From contig CAVHCX010000015.1 of assembly GCA_963634745.1 (NCBI GenBank), forward strand, positions 1 through 64,000: DNA of 64,000 bases, written 5' to 3'. Both the position numbers and the translations under genes were made by a program. Positions 49,724 to 58,913 of this stretch are shown one piece after another. The DNA comes from CAKRJP01 sp963634745 (GTDB taxonomy: Bacteria > Bacillota > Clostridia > Lachnospirales > Lachnospiraceae). The stretch's first letter is position 1, and each line of letters opens with the position of its first letter. Under the pieces are notes generated by a model. The model saw only the letters and a list, made by a program, of their open reading frames with translations. It was not told the origin of the DNA and made no database searches.

Positions 49724-50375
49724 GAGAATGATAATTGTCAGTGGTGGAAAAATCGAAGATGATTTTGTCAGGTCCGTGATAGAGGCTGGGGAACAAGATT
49801 GCATCATAGCAGTAGACAGGGGGATGGATTTCTTTTATCGTCAGAAATTAGAGCCTAATTATATCGTAGGAGATTTTGACAGCGCAAATAAAGAAGTGGC
49901 AGACTATTTTCGAAATGAGGCCCATGTGCCCATGCGGGAGTATAATCCGGTCAAGGACTCTACCGATACAGAGATCGCCATTCGTCTGGCCATGACCCTA
50001 GGCTGTAAGGAACTGATTGTTCTGGGAGCTACCGGTGGCAGGATTGACCACCTTTGGGCCAATATTCAGTGCCTTAATATTCCTTTTAAGGAGGGAATCG
50101 ATGTCTGTATCTTAGATAGTCAAAACCGGATCCGCTTGATAGAATCTGACTTGCACTTACATAGAAGTGAAGCCTATGGTCCCTATTTCTCCCTATTTCC
50201 TATGGGAGGAGATGTCTATGGAGTCACTGTCACAGGAGCTAAGTATCCCTTGCATGGCCATACCTTGACTTCAAAAGACAGCCTCTGTGTAAGTAACGAA
50301 TTTGCTGATGACGAAGTGGTGATTAGCTTCCATTCCGGAAATGTAATTCTTATGGAGACAAAGGATAGGGATTAA
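49716..50375 (+). CDS. thiN: thiamine pyrophosphokinase
   Basis: Protein of 219 residues converting thiamine to thiamine diphosphate. Motifs: IAVDRGMDFF, YIVGDFDSANKE, DSTDTEIAIRLA and LGATGGRIDHLWANI, then the C-terminal beta-rich thiamine-binding domain with FSLFPMGGDVYGVTVTGAKYPL. It overlaps the end of rpe by 8 bases. Confidence 0.93.
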   Translation: MSKRMIIVSGGKIEDDFVRSVIEAGEQDCIIAVDRGMDFFYRQKLEPNYIVGDFDSANKEVADYFRNEAHVPMREYNPVKDSTDTEIAIRLAMTLGCKELIVLGATGGRIDHLWANIQCLNIPFKEGIDVCILDSQNRIRLIESDLHLHRSEAYGPYFSLFPMGGDVYGVTVTGAKYPLHGHTLTSKDSLCVSNEFADDEVVISFHSGNVILMETKDRD

Positions 50376-50442
50376 GAAGCTAAAGAAAAAGTAAAAGCCT
50401 TACTTAAATAGCAAGAATATAACAATCAAGGAGGTTTTGACG

Positions 50443-50670
50443 ATGACAGAACAAGAAGAAAAAGAAATAGAAGAAATGATTAATCAAAGAGAAATCATAA
50501 AAACGATTGAAGAACTTGTTCGAATTGATCAGTGGGCACTTGATGCTTGGAAAATGAATGGAAATCAAGAAAGCCCATTATTTTTAGAACTTAGAAGATA
50601 TGAAAGGGCTAAAAAAGTTTGGTTAGAATATGTAGGTGTTCAAGTCGCAGACCTTGACCTTTATTTTTAA
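50443..50670 (+). CDS. small acidic protein of unknown function
   Basis: Protein of 75 residues, Glu-rich and probably helical (QEEKEIEEMINQREIIKTIEELV), followed by a Trp-containing middle (IDQWALDAWKMNG) and the ending WLEYVGVQVADLDLYF. I do not recognise a family. ATG 50443 has AAGGAGG 8 bases upstream, better than TTG 50437. The base composition is clearly more AT-rich than thiN before it and ychF after it, hinting at separate origin or different selection. The good ribosome binding site and lack of overlap with any other frame support it being real. Confidence 0.6.
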   Translation: MTEQEEKEIEEMINQREIIKTIEELVRIDQWALDAWKMNGNQESPLFLELRRYERAKKVWLEYVGVQVADLDLYF

Positions 50671-50787
50671 AAGACAATTAAATATCAATCAAGAAAAGGA
50701 GTTGTTCTCTAAAAAGAAGAGAAAATCCGAATAAAAAGTGGAAAAAGCGTTGAAATACGGCGTTTTTTAGAAATGGAGAATTATAAA

Positions 50788-51888
50788 ATGAAACTTGGAA
50801 TTGTAGGACTTCCCAATGTAGGAAAGAGTACTTTGTTTAACTCATTAACGAAGGCAGGGGCTTTGTCTGCCAATTATCCTTTTGCAACTATCGACCCTAA
50901 TGTAGGAATTGTTTCCGTACCGGATGATCGAATCGTGAAGCTTGGAGAGCTGTATCATACAAAGAAGGTTACCCCGGCTACCATTGAATTTGTGGACATT
51001 GCAGGTCTGGTAAAGGGAGCGAGCAAGGGTGAGGGACTGGGCAATCAGTTCTTGGCAAACATCCGTGAGGTAGATGCCATTGTTCATGTGGTACGCTGCT
51101 TTGAGGATACCAATATTATCCATGTGGATGGGTCTGTTGATCCGGCCCGTGATATTGAGACGATCAATTTAGAGCTTATTTTCTCTGATATTGAGATCCT
51201 GGACCGAAGAATTGCAAAGATTTCTAAGCAGGCAAGAATGGATAAGACCCTGGCTAAGGAGCTGGAGCTTGTGGAGGCTGTAAAGGCCCACTTGGAAGAT
51301 GGAAAGATGGCCAGAACCTTTGAAGTTCCGGAGGATGATGATATTAAGATTTGGTATAAGGGTTACAATCTTTTGACTGCAAAGCCTACGATTTATGCAG
51401 CCAACGTAGCAGAGGATGATCTGGCAAATGATGGGGCAGACAACCCGCATGTTGCTAAGGTTCGGGCTATGGCAGCCGAGGAGGGGGCAGAGGTATTTGT
51501 AATCTGCGCCCAGATTGAGCAGGAGTTGGCAGACCTTGACGAGGACGAGAAAAAAGAATATTTGGAAGATTTGGGAGTAGCCTCCAGTGGTTTGGATAAA
51601 TTGGTAGCAGCCAGCTATTCCCTTCTTGGCTTGATTTCCTTCCTGACAGCCGGAGAAGATGAGTGCCGGGCTTGGACCATTAAGAAGGGGACCAAGGCAC
51701 CTCAGGCAGCTGGAAAGATCCATACAGACTTTGAGAGAGGATTTATTAAGGCAGAGGTCGTTAATTATCAGGATCTTTTGGACAACGGAAGCCTTTCCGC
51801 AGCGAGAGAAAAAGGAATTGTCGGCATGGAAGGAAAAGAATATGTGGTAAAAGATGGAGATGTGATTCTGTTTAGATTTAATGTCTAA
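50788..51888 (+). CDS. ychF: ribosome-associated ATPase/GTPase YchF (OLA1)
   Basis: Protein of 366 residues. The P-loop is GLPNVGKSTLFN, followed by NYPFATIDPNVG and VDIAGLVKGASKGEGLGNQFL; the NKxD position reads NVAEDD, the change that shifts preference to ATP in this family; and there is a TGS-like C-terminal domain (RAWTIKKGTKAPQAAGKIHTDFERGFIKAEV). ATG 50788 gives the standard length and has GGAG 9 bases upstream; the ATG at 50773 adds five residues. It binds the ribosome and modulates stress responses. Confidence 0.95.
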   Translation: MKLGIVGLPNVGKSTLFNSLTKAGALSANYPFATIDPNVGIVSVPDDRIVKLGELYHTKKVTPATIEFVDIAGLVKGASKGEGLGNQFLANIREVDAIVHVVRCFEDTNIIHVDGSVDPARDIETINLELIFSDIEILDRRIAKISKQARMDKTLAKELELVEAVKAHLEDGKMARTFEVPEDDDIKIWYKGYNLLTAKPTIYAANVAEDDLANDGADNPHVAKVRAMAAEEGAEVFVICAQIEQELADLDEDEKKEYLEDLGVASSGLDKLVAASYSLLGLISFLTAGEDECRAWTIKKGTKAPQAAGKIHTDFERGFIKAEVVNYQDLLDNGSLSAAREKGIVGMEGKEYVVKDGDVILFRFNV

Positions 51889-51926
51889 AATACAAGTCTT
51901 AAATAGTGGAAAGGAAGTAGCTGTTT

Positions 51927-52820
51927 ATGACCAAGAGTATTGATTTTCCCCATTTGGGGATCCATCTTGCTTCGGTTGGAAAAAGCCTGGATCTCTTTGG
52001 GTTTTCTATAGCATACTATGGGATTGTTATAGGATGTGGACTGCTTTTAGGACTTTTTATAGCCCTGCAGGAAGCCAAGCGCACAGGCCAGAATCCGGAC
52101 AATTATTATGATATTGCTATTTACGGGGCAGTATTCGGAATCCTGGGAGCAAGGATTTATTATGTGATATTTTCCTGGGATATGTATAAAGATGATTTCT
52201 TAAGTGTCTTTAAGATCCGCCAGGGAGGACTGGCAATTTATGGTGGGGTCATTGGGGCGGTCCTTACGGTTTTGGTCTATGCCAAGAGAAAGAATTTATC
52301 GGCCCCTCTTCTTATGGATACCGCCTGCCTAGGCCTGGTGACCGGGCAAATGATCGGCCGCTGGGGTAATTTCTTTAACAGGGAAGCTTTTGGAGAATAT
52401 ACGGATTCTTTGTTTGCTATGAAGCTTCCTGTGGATGCTGTTAGAGAGAGCGATATTACGGACCTTATGACCAAGCATATGACTACAGAAAATGGGATCT
52501 CCTATATCCAGGTGCATCCGACATTTTTATATGAGTCTCTCTGGTGTCTTATGGTATTGGTCTTGCTCTTGCTATATCGTAAGCATAAAAAGTTTGACGG
52601 GGAGATCTTTCTTATGTACCTGTGCGGATACGGCCTTGGAAGATTTTGGATTGAAGGGCTTCGTACCGATCAGCTCTTGATCCCGGGAACCGCTCTTCCT
52701 GTATCAAGAGTTCTGGCGGGAACTTTGGTCTTAGTATCCCTTGGAATTATTTTCCGGATGAAAAGTAAAAAGAGTTCTTTGGATAAAAAACAGGATAAAA
52801 AGCAGGAAGAAAAGTCTTGA
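51927..52820 (+). CDS. lgt: prolipoprotein diacylglyceryl transferase
   Basis: Protein of 297 residues with about seven membrane helices. Lgt signatures: IAYYGIVIGCGLLLG, GARIYYVIF, and GQMIGRWGNFFNREAFGEY, plus HPTFLYESLW and the C-terminal GLGRFWIEGLRTDQL. It transfers diacylglycerol to the lipobox Cys of proteins such as the DctP lipoprotein in this window. The tail is Lys-rich. Its stop codon overlaps the -35 of the following T-box promoter. Confidence 0.95.
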   Translation: MTKSIDFPHLGIHLASVGKSLDLFGFSIAYYGIVIGCGLLLGLFIALQEAKRTGQNPDNYYDIAIYGAVFGILGARIYYVIFSWDMYKDDFLSVFKIRQGGLAIYGGVIGAVLTVLVYAKRKNLSAPLLMDTACLGLVTGQMIGRWGNFFNREAFGEYTDSLFAMKLPVDAVRESDITDLMTKHMTTENGISYIQVHPTFLYESLWCLMVLVLLLLYRKHKKFDGEIFLMYLCGYGLGRFWIEGLRTDQLLIPGTALPVSRVLAGTLVLVSLGIIFRMKSKKSSLDKKQDKKQEEKS

Positions 52821-52845
52821 CAAAAAATATGGAATCCGTTAGGCT
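52817..52845 (+). promoter_or_regulatory. promoter of the tyrS T-box transcript
   Basis: TTGACA (52817-52822), 17 bases, TAGGCT (52840-52845); strong -35, weak -10. Confidence 0.5.
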
Positions 52846-52851
52846 TTATTT

Positions 52852-53165
52852 CAGACCGAGGGTCTAAAAGTTTATAAAAGAAAAGCGACGAAGAGAAGAA
52901 GTAGTTTCTTTTACACCCCTACAGAAAGTTGCCGGCAGATGAGAGGCGCAGGAAGGCAGAAGGAATGAATACATCTTGGAGCTGCACGCTGAAAAGTCAT
53001 CTTTCATTGTGACAAAAGTAGGTTGTGCCGGAGTGACATACGTTAACATGTTGAGAGCTGTGAACACGCAGCTTGCTGAGATGAGTCATGTGAGTGGCTG
53101 ATGAAATAAGGTGGTAACGCGTAGATACGCCCTTATCCGACTAGAATCGGATAAGGGCTTTTTTA
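52852..53165 (+). promoter_or_regulatory. tyrosine T-box leader
   Basis: A long leader with the hallmarks of a T-box: a stem I region beginning about GCGACGAAGAGAAG (52885), a candidate specifier TAC at 52970-52972, the T-box sequence AAGGTGGTAACGCG (53108-53121; one change from the usual GGTACCGCG) and the terminator at 53129-53165. Uncharged tRNA-Tyr would pair with the specifier and T-box and favour the antiterminator, switching on tyrS. Confidence 0.9.
53129..53165 (+). terminator. regulated terminator of the T-box
   Basis: Perfect 12-bp GCCCTTATCCGA/TCGGATAAGGGC stem (53129-53140, 53147-53158) and a T run. The CCTTAT side can instead pair with ATAAGG in the T-box, giving the antiterminator. 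Confidence 0.9.
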
Positions 53166-53263
53166 ATGAGAAATTTCGATAAATTCCACACGGCAGCTAT
53201 TTCTCCCAGACTTAAATAACAGCAATATAAAAAGCCAATCGATCATAGAAAGGAAAAGAAAAC

Positions 53264-54487
53264 ATGGGAATTTACGAGGAATTGCAGGCGAGAGGTTTGA
53301 TCGCCCAGGTAACAGATGAGGACTTGATCAGAAATTTAATTAACAACGGAAAGGCAACTTTCTACATTGGATTTGATCCGACAGCAGACAGCCTCCATGT
53401 AGGACATTTTATGGCTCTTTGCCTTATGAAGCGTCTCCAGGATGCGGGGAATAAGCCGATCGCCCTGATCGGAGGAGGAACCGGTATGATCGGTGATCCT
53501 TCAGGAAGAAGTGACATGCGTCAGATGATGACACCGGAGACCATTCAGCACAACTGTGACTGCTTTAAAAAGCAGATGAGCCGATTTATTGATTTTTCAG
53601 AAGGAAAAGCCTTGATGGTAAATAATGCGGACTGGCTCTTAGATCTAAATTATGTAGAAGTGCTTAGAGAAGTGGGTGCGCATTTTTCTGTCAACAGAAT
53701 GCTGGCTGCAGAGTGTTACAAGCAGAGAATGGAGAAGGGACTTAGCTTCTTGGAGTTTAACTACATGATTATGCAAAGCTATGACTTCTATGCCCTCTAC
53801 CAGAGATATGGATGTAATCTTCAGTTCGGTGGAGATGATCAGTGGAGCAACATGTTAGGTGGTACAGAGCTGATTCGTAGAAAGCTTGGAAAAGATGCAT
53901 CTGCCATGACCATTACCCTGCTTCTTAATTCCGAAGGAAAGAAAATGGGCAAGACCCAGAGCGGTGCTGTATGGCTTGATCCTAATAAGACATCTCCTTT
54001 TGAGTTCTACCAGTACTGGAGAAATGTGGCAGATGCGGACGTCTTAAAATGCATTCGTATGCTGACCTTCCTTCCGCTTGAAGAAATCGATAAGATGGAT
54101 GCCTGGGAGGGTGCCCAGCTTAATACTGCAAAGGAAATCTTGGCTTATGAACTGACAAAGTTAGTTCACGGAGAGGAAGAAGCAAAGAAGGCCCAGGATG
54201 CAGCAAAGGCCTTGTTTAGCACAGGAGCAGCCGCTGACATGCCAAAGACAGAGCTTACGGAGGATGATCTGACTGACGGAAATATTGATATCATGACCTT
54301 GCTTGTAAAGGCCGGTCTGACCACTTCCAAATCAGAAGCCCGCCGCGCCGTACAGCAGGGAGGTGTATCTGTAGACGGAGAGAAGATTGCAGATATCAAC
54401 CATACATTTGCAGGAGAGGACCTTGCAGGAGAAGGAATTGTTCTGAAAAAAGGTAAGAAGAATTTCCGCAAGGTATTGATGAAATAA
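53264..54487 (+). CDS. tyrS: tyrosyl-tRNA synthetase
   Basis: Protein of 407 residues. Class I features: YIGFDPTADSLHVGHF (HIGH-like), GGTGMIGDPSG, and KMGKTQSG (KMSKS-like), followed by a C-terminal S4 RNA-binding domain (KSEARRAVQQGGVSVDGEKI). Tyr recognition residues lie in YMIMQSYDFYALY and GGDDQWSN. Expression is controlled by the tyrosine T-box just upstream. Confidence 0.97.
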   Translation: MGIYEELQARGLIAQVTDEDLIRNLINNGKATFYIGFDPTADSLHVGHFMALCLMKRLQDAGNKPIALIGGGTGMIGDPSGRSDMRQMMTPETIQHNCDCFKKQMSRFIDFSEGKALMVNNADWLLDLNYVEVLREVGAHFSVNRMLAAECYKQRMEKGLSFLEFNYMIMQSYDFYALYQRYGCNLQFGGDDQWSNMLGGTELIRRKLGKDASAMTITLLLNSEGKKMGKTQSGAVWLDPNKTSPFEFYQYWRNVADADVLKCIRMLTFLPLEEIDKMDAWEGAQLNTAKEILAYELTKLVHGEEEAKKAQDAAKALFSTGAAADMPKTELTEDDLTDGNIDIMTLLVKAGLTTSKSEARRAVQQGGVSVDGEKIADINHTFAGEDLAGEGIVLKKGKKNFRKVLMK

Positions 54488-54511
54488 AAAATAAGAAAGG
54501 AAGGACCGACA

Positions 54512-55024
54512 ATGGCATTTAAAGAAGTAGCAATCGAAAGCTTAGAATTTAACCCATTTACAAAGATTTCCAAACAGTGGATGCTGGTAACTGCCGGAGA
54601 TGAAAGTAAGAGCAATACCATGACAGCCAGCTGGGGCGGACTTGGTATTATGTGGGCTAAGAATGTAGTAACCGCATATATCAGACCTCAGCGTTATACC
54701 AAGGAATTTATAGATTCCAATGATAGATTTACCATTTCATTTTTGCCGGAAGCGCAGAGAAAGGCCTTGCAGGTTTGTGGCTCTGTCTCTGGGAAAAATG
54801 TAGAGGATAAGTGGAAAGAAGCAGGCCTTACCCCTTATTATGTGGATAAAACTACAGGAGTAGAAGAGGCTGAGATGATCTTTGTATGCAAGAAGTTATA
54901 TCATCAGACCATGAAGCCGGAGTGCTTTGATGCAAAAGAAAATGATGAGAAATGGTATCCGGAAAAAGATTATCATGAAATGTATATTGCAGAGATTGAA
55001 AAGGTTCTAGTAAAAGAAGCCTAG
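54512..55024 (+). CDS. flavin reductase-like FMN-binding protein
   Basis: Protein of 170 residues of the flavin reductase/flavoredoxin split-barrel family: WMLVTAGDESKSNTMTASWGGLGIMWAKNVVTAYIRPQRYTKEFI is the FMN-binding region, and RFTISFLPEA the following strand. Cytoplasmic electron transfer or flavin reduction; the partner is not evident. It follows tyrS by 24 bases with AAGGAAGGA upstream and could be co-transcribed. Closed by a strong terminator. Confidence 0.85.
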   Translation: MAFKEVAIESLEFNPFTKISKQWMLVTAGDESKSNTMTASWGGLGIMWAKNVVTAYIRPQRYTKEFIDSNDRFTISFLPEAQRKALQVCGSVSGKNVEDKWKEAGLTPYYVDKTTGVEEAEMIFVCKKLYHQTMKPECFDAKENDEKWYPEKDYHEMYIAEIEKVLVKEA

Positions 55025-55026
55025 AT

Positions 55027-55069
55027 AAAAAGGATGTATCCGTGAAACGACAGCGGATACATCCTTTTT
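55027..55069. terminator. bidirectional terminator
   Basis: Long stem AAAAAGGATGTATCCG / CGGATACATCCTTTTT between the convergent flavin reductase and YkvI-like genes; A and T runs allow termination from both sides. Confidence 0.9.
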
Positions 55070-55081
55070 GATTTGCTTTTT

Positions 55082-56257
55082 TTAGATTTCTTTTCCCTTT
55101 GTTAGGATCATGTGGATGATAAATGGGACAAATAAAGTAATAAATGCTGCATAGCCAAGGTAAGCATAGCCTTGCTTTACCACTGCCATAAGGCCAAACT
55201 GGGCGATGGCGAAGGCTAAGAAGGTGAAAATGGCGGTAAAGATTGCATTTCTTACGAGGTGGCCTTTGTTTTTTTCTTCCTGTGATTTCTTACGCTCCAT
55301 AGCATTTACACAGCGGGTAACGATTCCGGAGATCATATTTACAGCTGTGGAGATGGCTCCTAAAATAATCAGAATGGAAATGATGGGGGTTAAAAGCTTG
55401 GCTCCCACACCATTTTGCACCAGGACTAACATAGGCACAGAGGCTGTGGCAAGGTCTGCCACATAGGCGATGGCCAAAAGTCCCAGGATGGAAAGTTCCA
55501 TGGCAAAAAAGTTGCAAAGGAAAATTCGGATGGCGGCCTGGTTAATCTGCTTTTTATCGGTAACGTCTTCCATATGCTGATACATAACAGAGACCGATGC
55601 CAGCTGAAAGAAGAAATACAAAACGGCAGAGTAAAGGGCTGCTGCAAAGGAATTTGTCCCTGCGGATATAACCGGAAGTTCTCCGGAGGCCATGCGCTGG
55701 ATAGAAGCTGTGATATCACTCCACTGGGCAATGATATTAGGCACTAGTACCAGGATTAGTCCGATAATAATCAGAACACTTAGGGTGGAGGCGCATTTTC
55801 TTACCACATTGGTTCCATATAGGGCAATCACAAAAATAAAGGCTGCGATAATTAGGGTGCAGAGCCAATATGGAATTCCAAACAAGGTCTGAATGGTGGA
55901 ACCGCCGGTGGCAAAGGCTGCTGCAGAGGCGGTGCCGATCATGATCAGGTAACAAATCTCATATAGGTTGGACATAATTGGTTTGGCTTTTCCGTAGAGA
56001 CTGTCAGAAAAACTACGGTAATCGTAGGTCTTGTGCTTGTAGGCATAGCGCATGCCATACCAGAAAAATAGTGCATATAGACCCTGGGTTATAAGAGGAA
56101 GGACCAGACACCAGATTCCGTAATTAATGAAATACTGGTAAATCTGGGCTCCTGAGGCAAAGCCTCCTCCGAATTGTGTAGTAAAGGCTACAAAGGCTAA
56201 ACCTGTAGCTAATGGCATTTTGCTCTTGTCAACAAGAAGCGAGTTTGAACGACTCAT
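55082..56257 (-). CDS. YkvI-type membrane transporter
   Basis: Protein of 391 residues with about ten membrane helices and a LeuT-like start: LATGLAFVAFTTQFGGGFASGAQIYQYF, in which the Gly-rich break of helix 1 is visible. YkvI-family proteins are mostly uncharacterised and distantly related to amino-acid/sodium symporters. ATG 56257 with GGGAG upstream is used; the longer frame overlaps lctD. It is the last gene of the leftward lctB-lctC-lctD operon, in the position where lactate permease is found in some acetogens, so it may carry the hydroxy acid or related substrate of the dehydrogenase. This is inference from position. Confidence 0.78.
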   Translation of the reverse strand: MSRSNSLLVDKSKMPLATGLAFVAFTTQFGGGFASGAQIYQYFINYGIWCLVLPLITQGLYALFFWYGMRYAYKHKTYDYRSFSDSLYGKAKPIMSNLYEICYLIMIGTASAAAFATGGSTIQTLFGIPYWLCTLIIAAFIFVIALYGTNVVRKCASTLSVLIIIGLILVLVPNIIAQWSDITASIQRMASGELPVISAGTNSFAAALYSAVLYFFFQLASVSVMYQHMEDVTDKKQINQAAIRIFLCNFFAMELSILGLLAIAYVADLATASVPMLVLVQNGVGAKLLTPIISILIILGAISTAVNMISGIVTRCVNAMERKKSQEEKNKGHLVRNAIFTAIFTFLAFAIAQFGLMAVVKQGYAYLGYAAFITLFVPFIIHMILTKGKEI

Positions 56258-56279
56258 GTTTAAAATTCTCCCATATATA

Positions 56280-57704
56280 TTATTTTGTCTTGTTAAATTC
56301 AATGACTTTTCCCGGATTTAGGATTAATTTGTCATCAAAGGCCAGCTTGATGGACTTGTAAAGGGCAATCATCCTTGGCCCAACAAATTCCTCTAAAAAT
56401 TCCAAGCGACCGTTTCCGATTCCATGTTCTCCGGAAAGTTGGCCTCCCAATTCCTTGGAGAGGGCATAGAGCTCTTTGAGACTGGCCTGGGTGGCCGCCT
56501 TCCATTCCTCGTCGGACATTTCCGGTCCCCGAAGCATTTCCGTATGAATATTTCCATCGCCGCAGTGACCGCAAGGCTCCACCCGTATGCCGTGAGATAA
56601 GGCAATTTTTTTAGCGGCTTTTACATATTCTGCAATCTTGGCTCTTGGAACTACCACATCACATTCTTCCTGTGAGACAGAATCTGCCTTCATACCTTCA
56701 AGAATAGCTCCTCTGACTTCCCAGACACTGCCGGCTCTTTCCGGTGTGGCAGCGATACAGCAGTCTAGGGCCCCGTGGGCTAGGGCAGATTCGGAAGCGG
56801 CCTCTAAGGCCTTGTTAAGCTCATCCTTGCTGGAAGCATCATACATGACAATAAGAACAGCTTCCCCTTGTTTTACCGGGAACATTTTTTTGAGATTTTT
56901 TTCTACAATATCAATAAGCTCTCGCTCCAAAAATTCAATAGCTGTCGGAACAAAGGGCAGGGCTAAAACTTCCGGAACCATGTCGGCACATTCCTCTAGG
57001 CTTTTAAAGGGCATAACCAGGGTGGCGGAACAAGTAGGGGCCGGTAAGAGTTTTAGGGTTACTTTGGTTAAGATACACAAGGTTCCCTCAGAACCAATGA
57101 TTAAATCCTTCACGTCATAACCGGTGGTATTTTTTACAACATTTGAAGAAAATTCCAGGATGGATCCGTCGGGCATTACAGCTTCGATACAGCGGACAAA
57201 GTCTCTGGTTAGTCCATAACGGACGGCCTTCATGCCACCGGCATTGGTTATTACATTTCCTCCGATGGAGGCGGTTTTCTCTCCCGGATCCGGAGGGTAG
57301 AAGAGGCCTTCGGCAGAGGCGGCAGCCTGGATATCTATAAGCAGGGCTCCGGGTTCTGCACTAATGGTCTGGTTTTTATGGTCTACCGGGAAAATACGAT
57401 TCATCCGCATAATAGATAACATAATGCCCCCGTATTTACAGGTGGCACCTCCTGCAAGACCGGTTCCGGCACCCCGGCATACGACAGGAATGTTTTCCTT
57501 GTAGGCATAGGCCATAATAGCGGAAATTTCTTCTTTGTTAATGACTTCGACATAAAGCTCCGGTGGAAATACTCCGTACTCCGGCATCTCATCTCTGTAA
57601 TATTCTTTGGCAATGTCCTCCCCGACCCATACGCGGTCAGCACTTGTTAGGGAGCGGATGTAATCAAAATCCTGAGAGGTCATTTTCTTATATGGATAGG
57701 CCAT
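56280..57704 (-). CDS. lctD: FAD-dependent 2-hydroxyacid (lactate) dehydrogenase, GlcD/LctD type
   Basis: Protein of 474 residues of the FAD_binding_4/GlcD family. The PP-loop region VVCRGAGTGLAGGATCKYGGIMLSI and PGEKTASIGGNVITNAGG bind FAD; the C-terminal half has VEPCGHCGDGNIHTEM with metal-binding His residues and GEHGIGNGR. It oxidises lactate or a similar 2-hydroxyacid. With EtfA and EtfB genes directly upstream it should form the electron-confurcating lactate dehydrogenase complex known from Acetobacterium (LctBCD), using reduced ferredoxin to drive lactate oxidation with NAD+. AAAGGAGG precedes the ATG; three bases separate it from lctC. Confidence 0.88.
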   Translation of the reverse strand: MAYPYKKMTSQDFDYIRSLTSADRVWVGEDIAKEYYRDEMPEYGVFPPELYVEVINKEEISAIMAYAYKENIPVVCRGAGTGLAGGATCKYGGIMLSIMRMNRIFPVDHKNQTISAEPGALLIDIQAAASAEGLFYPPDPGEKTASIGGNVITNAGGMKAVRYGLTRDFVRCIEAVMPDGSILEFSSNVVKNTTGYDVKDLIIGSEGTLCILTKVTLKLLPAPTCSATLVMPFKSLEECADMVPEVLALPFVPTAIEFLERELIDIVEKNLKKMFPVKQGEAVLIVMYDASSKDELNKALEAASESALAHGALDCCIAATPERAGSVWEVRGAILEGMKADSVSQEECDVVVPRAKIAEYVKAAKKIALSHGIRVEPCGHCGDGNIHTEMLRGPEMSDEEWKAATQASLKELYALSKELGGQLSGEHGIGNGRLEFLEEFVGPRMIALYKSIKLAFDDKLILNPGKVIEFNKTK

Positions 57705-57707
57705 GAT

Positions 57708-58898
57708 CTAATCCTCCTTTCGATTGCTGATAAGGGCCGTAAGTTCCGGGACTACTTGATAAAGGTCGTCTACGATACAGTAATCTGCTACTTTGAAAAT
57801 CTGTGCATTGGGGTCGCTATTAATAGCTACAATGCACTGAGACCCCTTCATACAGGCCGTAAATTGAATGGCTCCGGAAACGCCGCAGGTTATAATAAGC
57901 TTTGGCCGGACCGTTCGTCCGGAAAGACCGATCTGGTGGGCTACGTCTCCAAATCCGTTTTCAATCATAGGTCTGGTAAAGGCTAATTGGCCACCTAGGG
58001 CGTCGGCTAGCTTGCGGCACATTTCCACATCTTTTTCATTTTTTACTCCGCGTCCGGCTACGACCAGAATATCTTCTTCCTCGATGGATTTTTCTTTCTT
58101 TATGGCCTTAGAAGAAAGAATACGGATTCTGGACTGAGCCATTTTTTCGTTGACGACACAGGTCTCTACCAGGCCGCTTGGCTTAGCCACTTTCTCTGCC
58201 TTGTCCATGACCTTGTAGCGGACCGTAGCAAATTGGGGCCTGGACCTGGTAATGCCGATCTGAGCCATAATATTTCCTCCAAAGGCCGGTCGGATTTGGA
58301 TCATGTCGGTGTTAGGGCGAATGTCTAAGCTGGTACAGTCGGCAGTAAGACCGGTATGAAATCTGGTAGAGAGTCTGGGGGCTAAGGACCTGCCTAAGGC
58401 TGTGGCACCGATCAGTACGGAGCTGGGCTTTTTTGCTGCAATACAATCGGCCACCGCATCGGTATAACAGTCTGCTCTAAATCCTTCAAAGCCTTCATCC
58501 TCATAGACATAGACGTGGTCCACGCCGTAGGGCAAAAGCTTTGCGGCATTTTCTTTGGTCCCCTTTCCGCCCACTATCACACAATTTACCTCGTAGCCGA
58601 CTTTCCCTGCCATTTTTTTGGCCTCTCCGATCAGCTCAAAGGTCACCGGGTGGATCTCGCCTAATTCCTGCTCTACATAGATCAGAAAATGTTTCCACTG
58701 TTCTTTATCTACAGACTTTGCTTTTTGTTCAAAACGAATGGCTTTTTCAGGGCAATTTCTTACGCAAAGTCCACACATCCTGCAATTTTCATTTACCTGG
58801 ATGCCGCTTCCCTCAATGGAAAGGGCACCGAAGGGGCATTTCTCTACACATTTGCTGCAGAGACTGCATTTATCTGAATCAAATTTTAAAAAATCCAT
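57708..58898 (-). CDS. lctC: electron-transfer flavoprotein alpha subunit with N-terminal ferredoxin domain
   Basis: Protein of 396 residues. Residues 1 to about 60 form a two-cluster ferredoxin: CSLCSKCVEKCPFG and CRMCGLCVRNCPEKA. The rest is EtfA: LIGATALGRSLAPRLSTRFHTGLTADCTSLDI, and the FAD-binding GLSGRTVRPKLIITCGVSGAIQFTACM and AINSDPNAQIFKVADY. The extra ferredoxin domain is found in Etfs of bifurcating lactate dehydrogenases and caffeyl-CoA reductases. Follows lctB by 15 bases. Confidence 0.92.
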   Translation of the reverse strand: MDFLKFDSDKCSLCSKCVEKCPFGALSIEGSGIQVNENCRMCGLCVRNCPEKAIRFEQKAKSVDKEQWKHFLIYVEQELGEIHPVTFELIGEAKKMAGKVGYEVNCVIVGGKGTKENAAKLLPYGVDHVYVYEDEGFEGFRADCYTDAVADCIAAKKPSSVLIGATALGRSLAPRLSTRFHTGLTADCTSLDIRPNTDMIQIRPAFGGNIMAQIGITRSRPQFATVRYKVMDKAEKVAKPSGLVETCVVNEKMAQSRIRILSSKAIKKEKSIEEEDILVVAGRGVKNEKDVEMCRKLADALGGQLAFTRPMIENGFGDVAHQIGLSGRTVRPKLIITCGVSGAIQFTACMKGSQCIVAINSDPNAQIFKVADYCIVDDLYQVVPELTALISNRKED

Positions 58899-58913
58899 GC
58901 TTCTTCCTTTCTC

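Noticed and set aside
50743..50768. Terminator between the 75-residue gene and ychF
   Set aside because: AAAAAGCG and CGTTTTTT pair only weakly with mismatches, so I do not list it.
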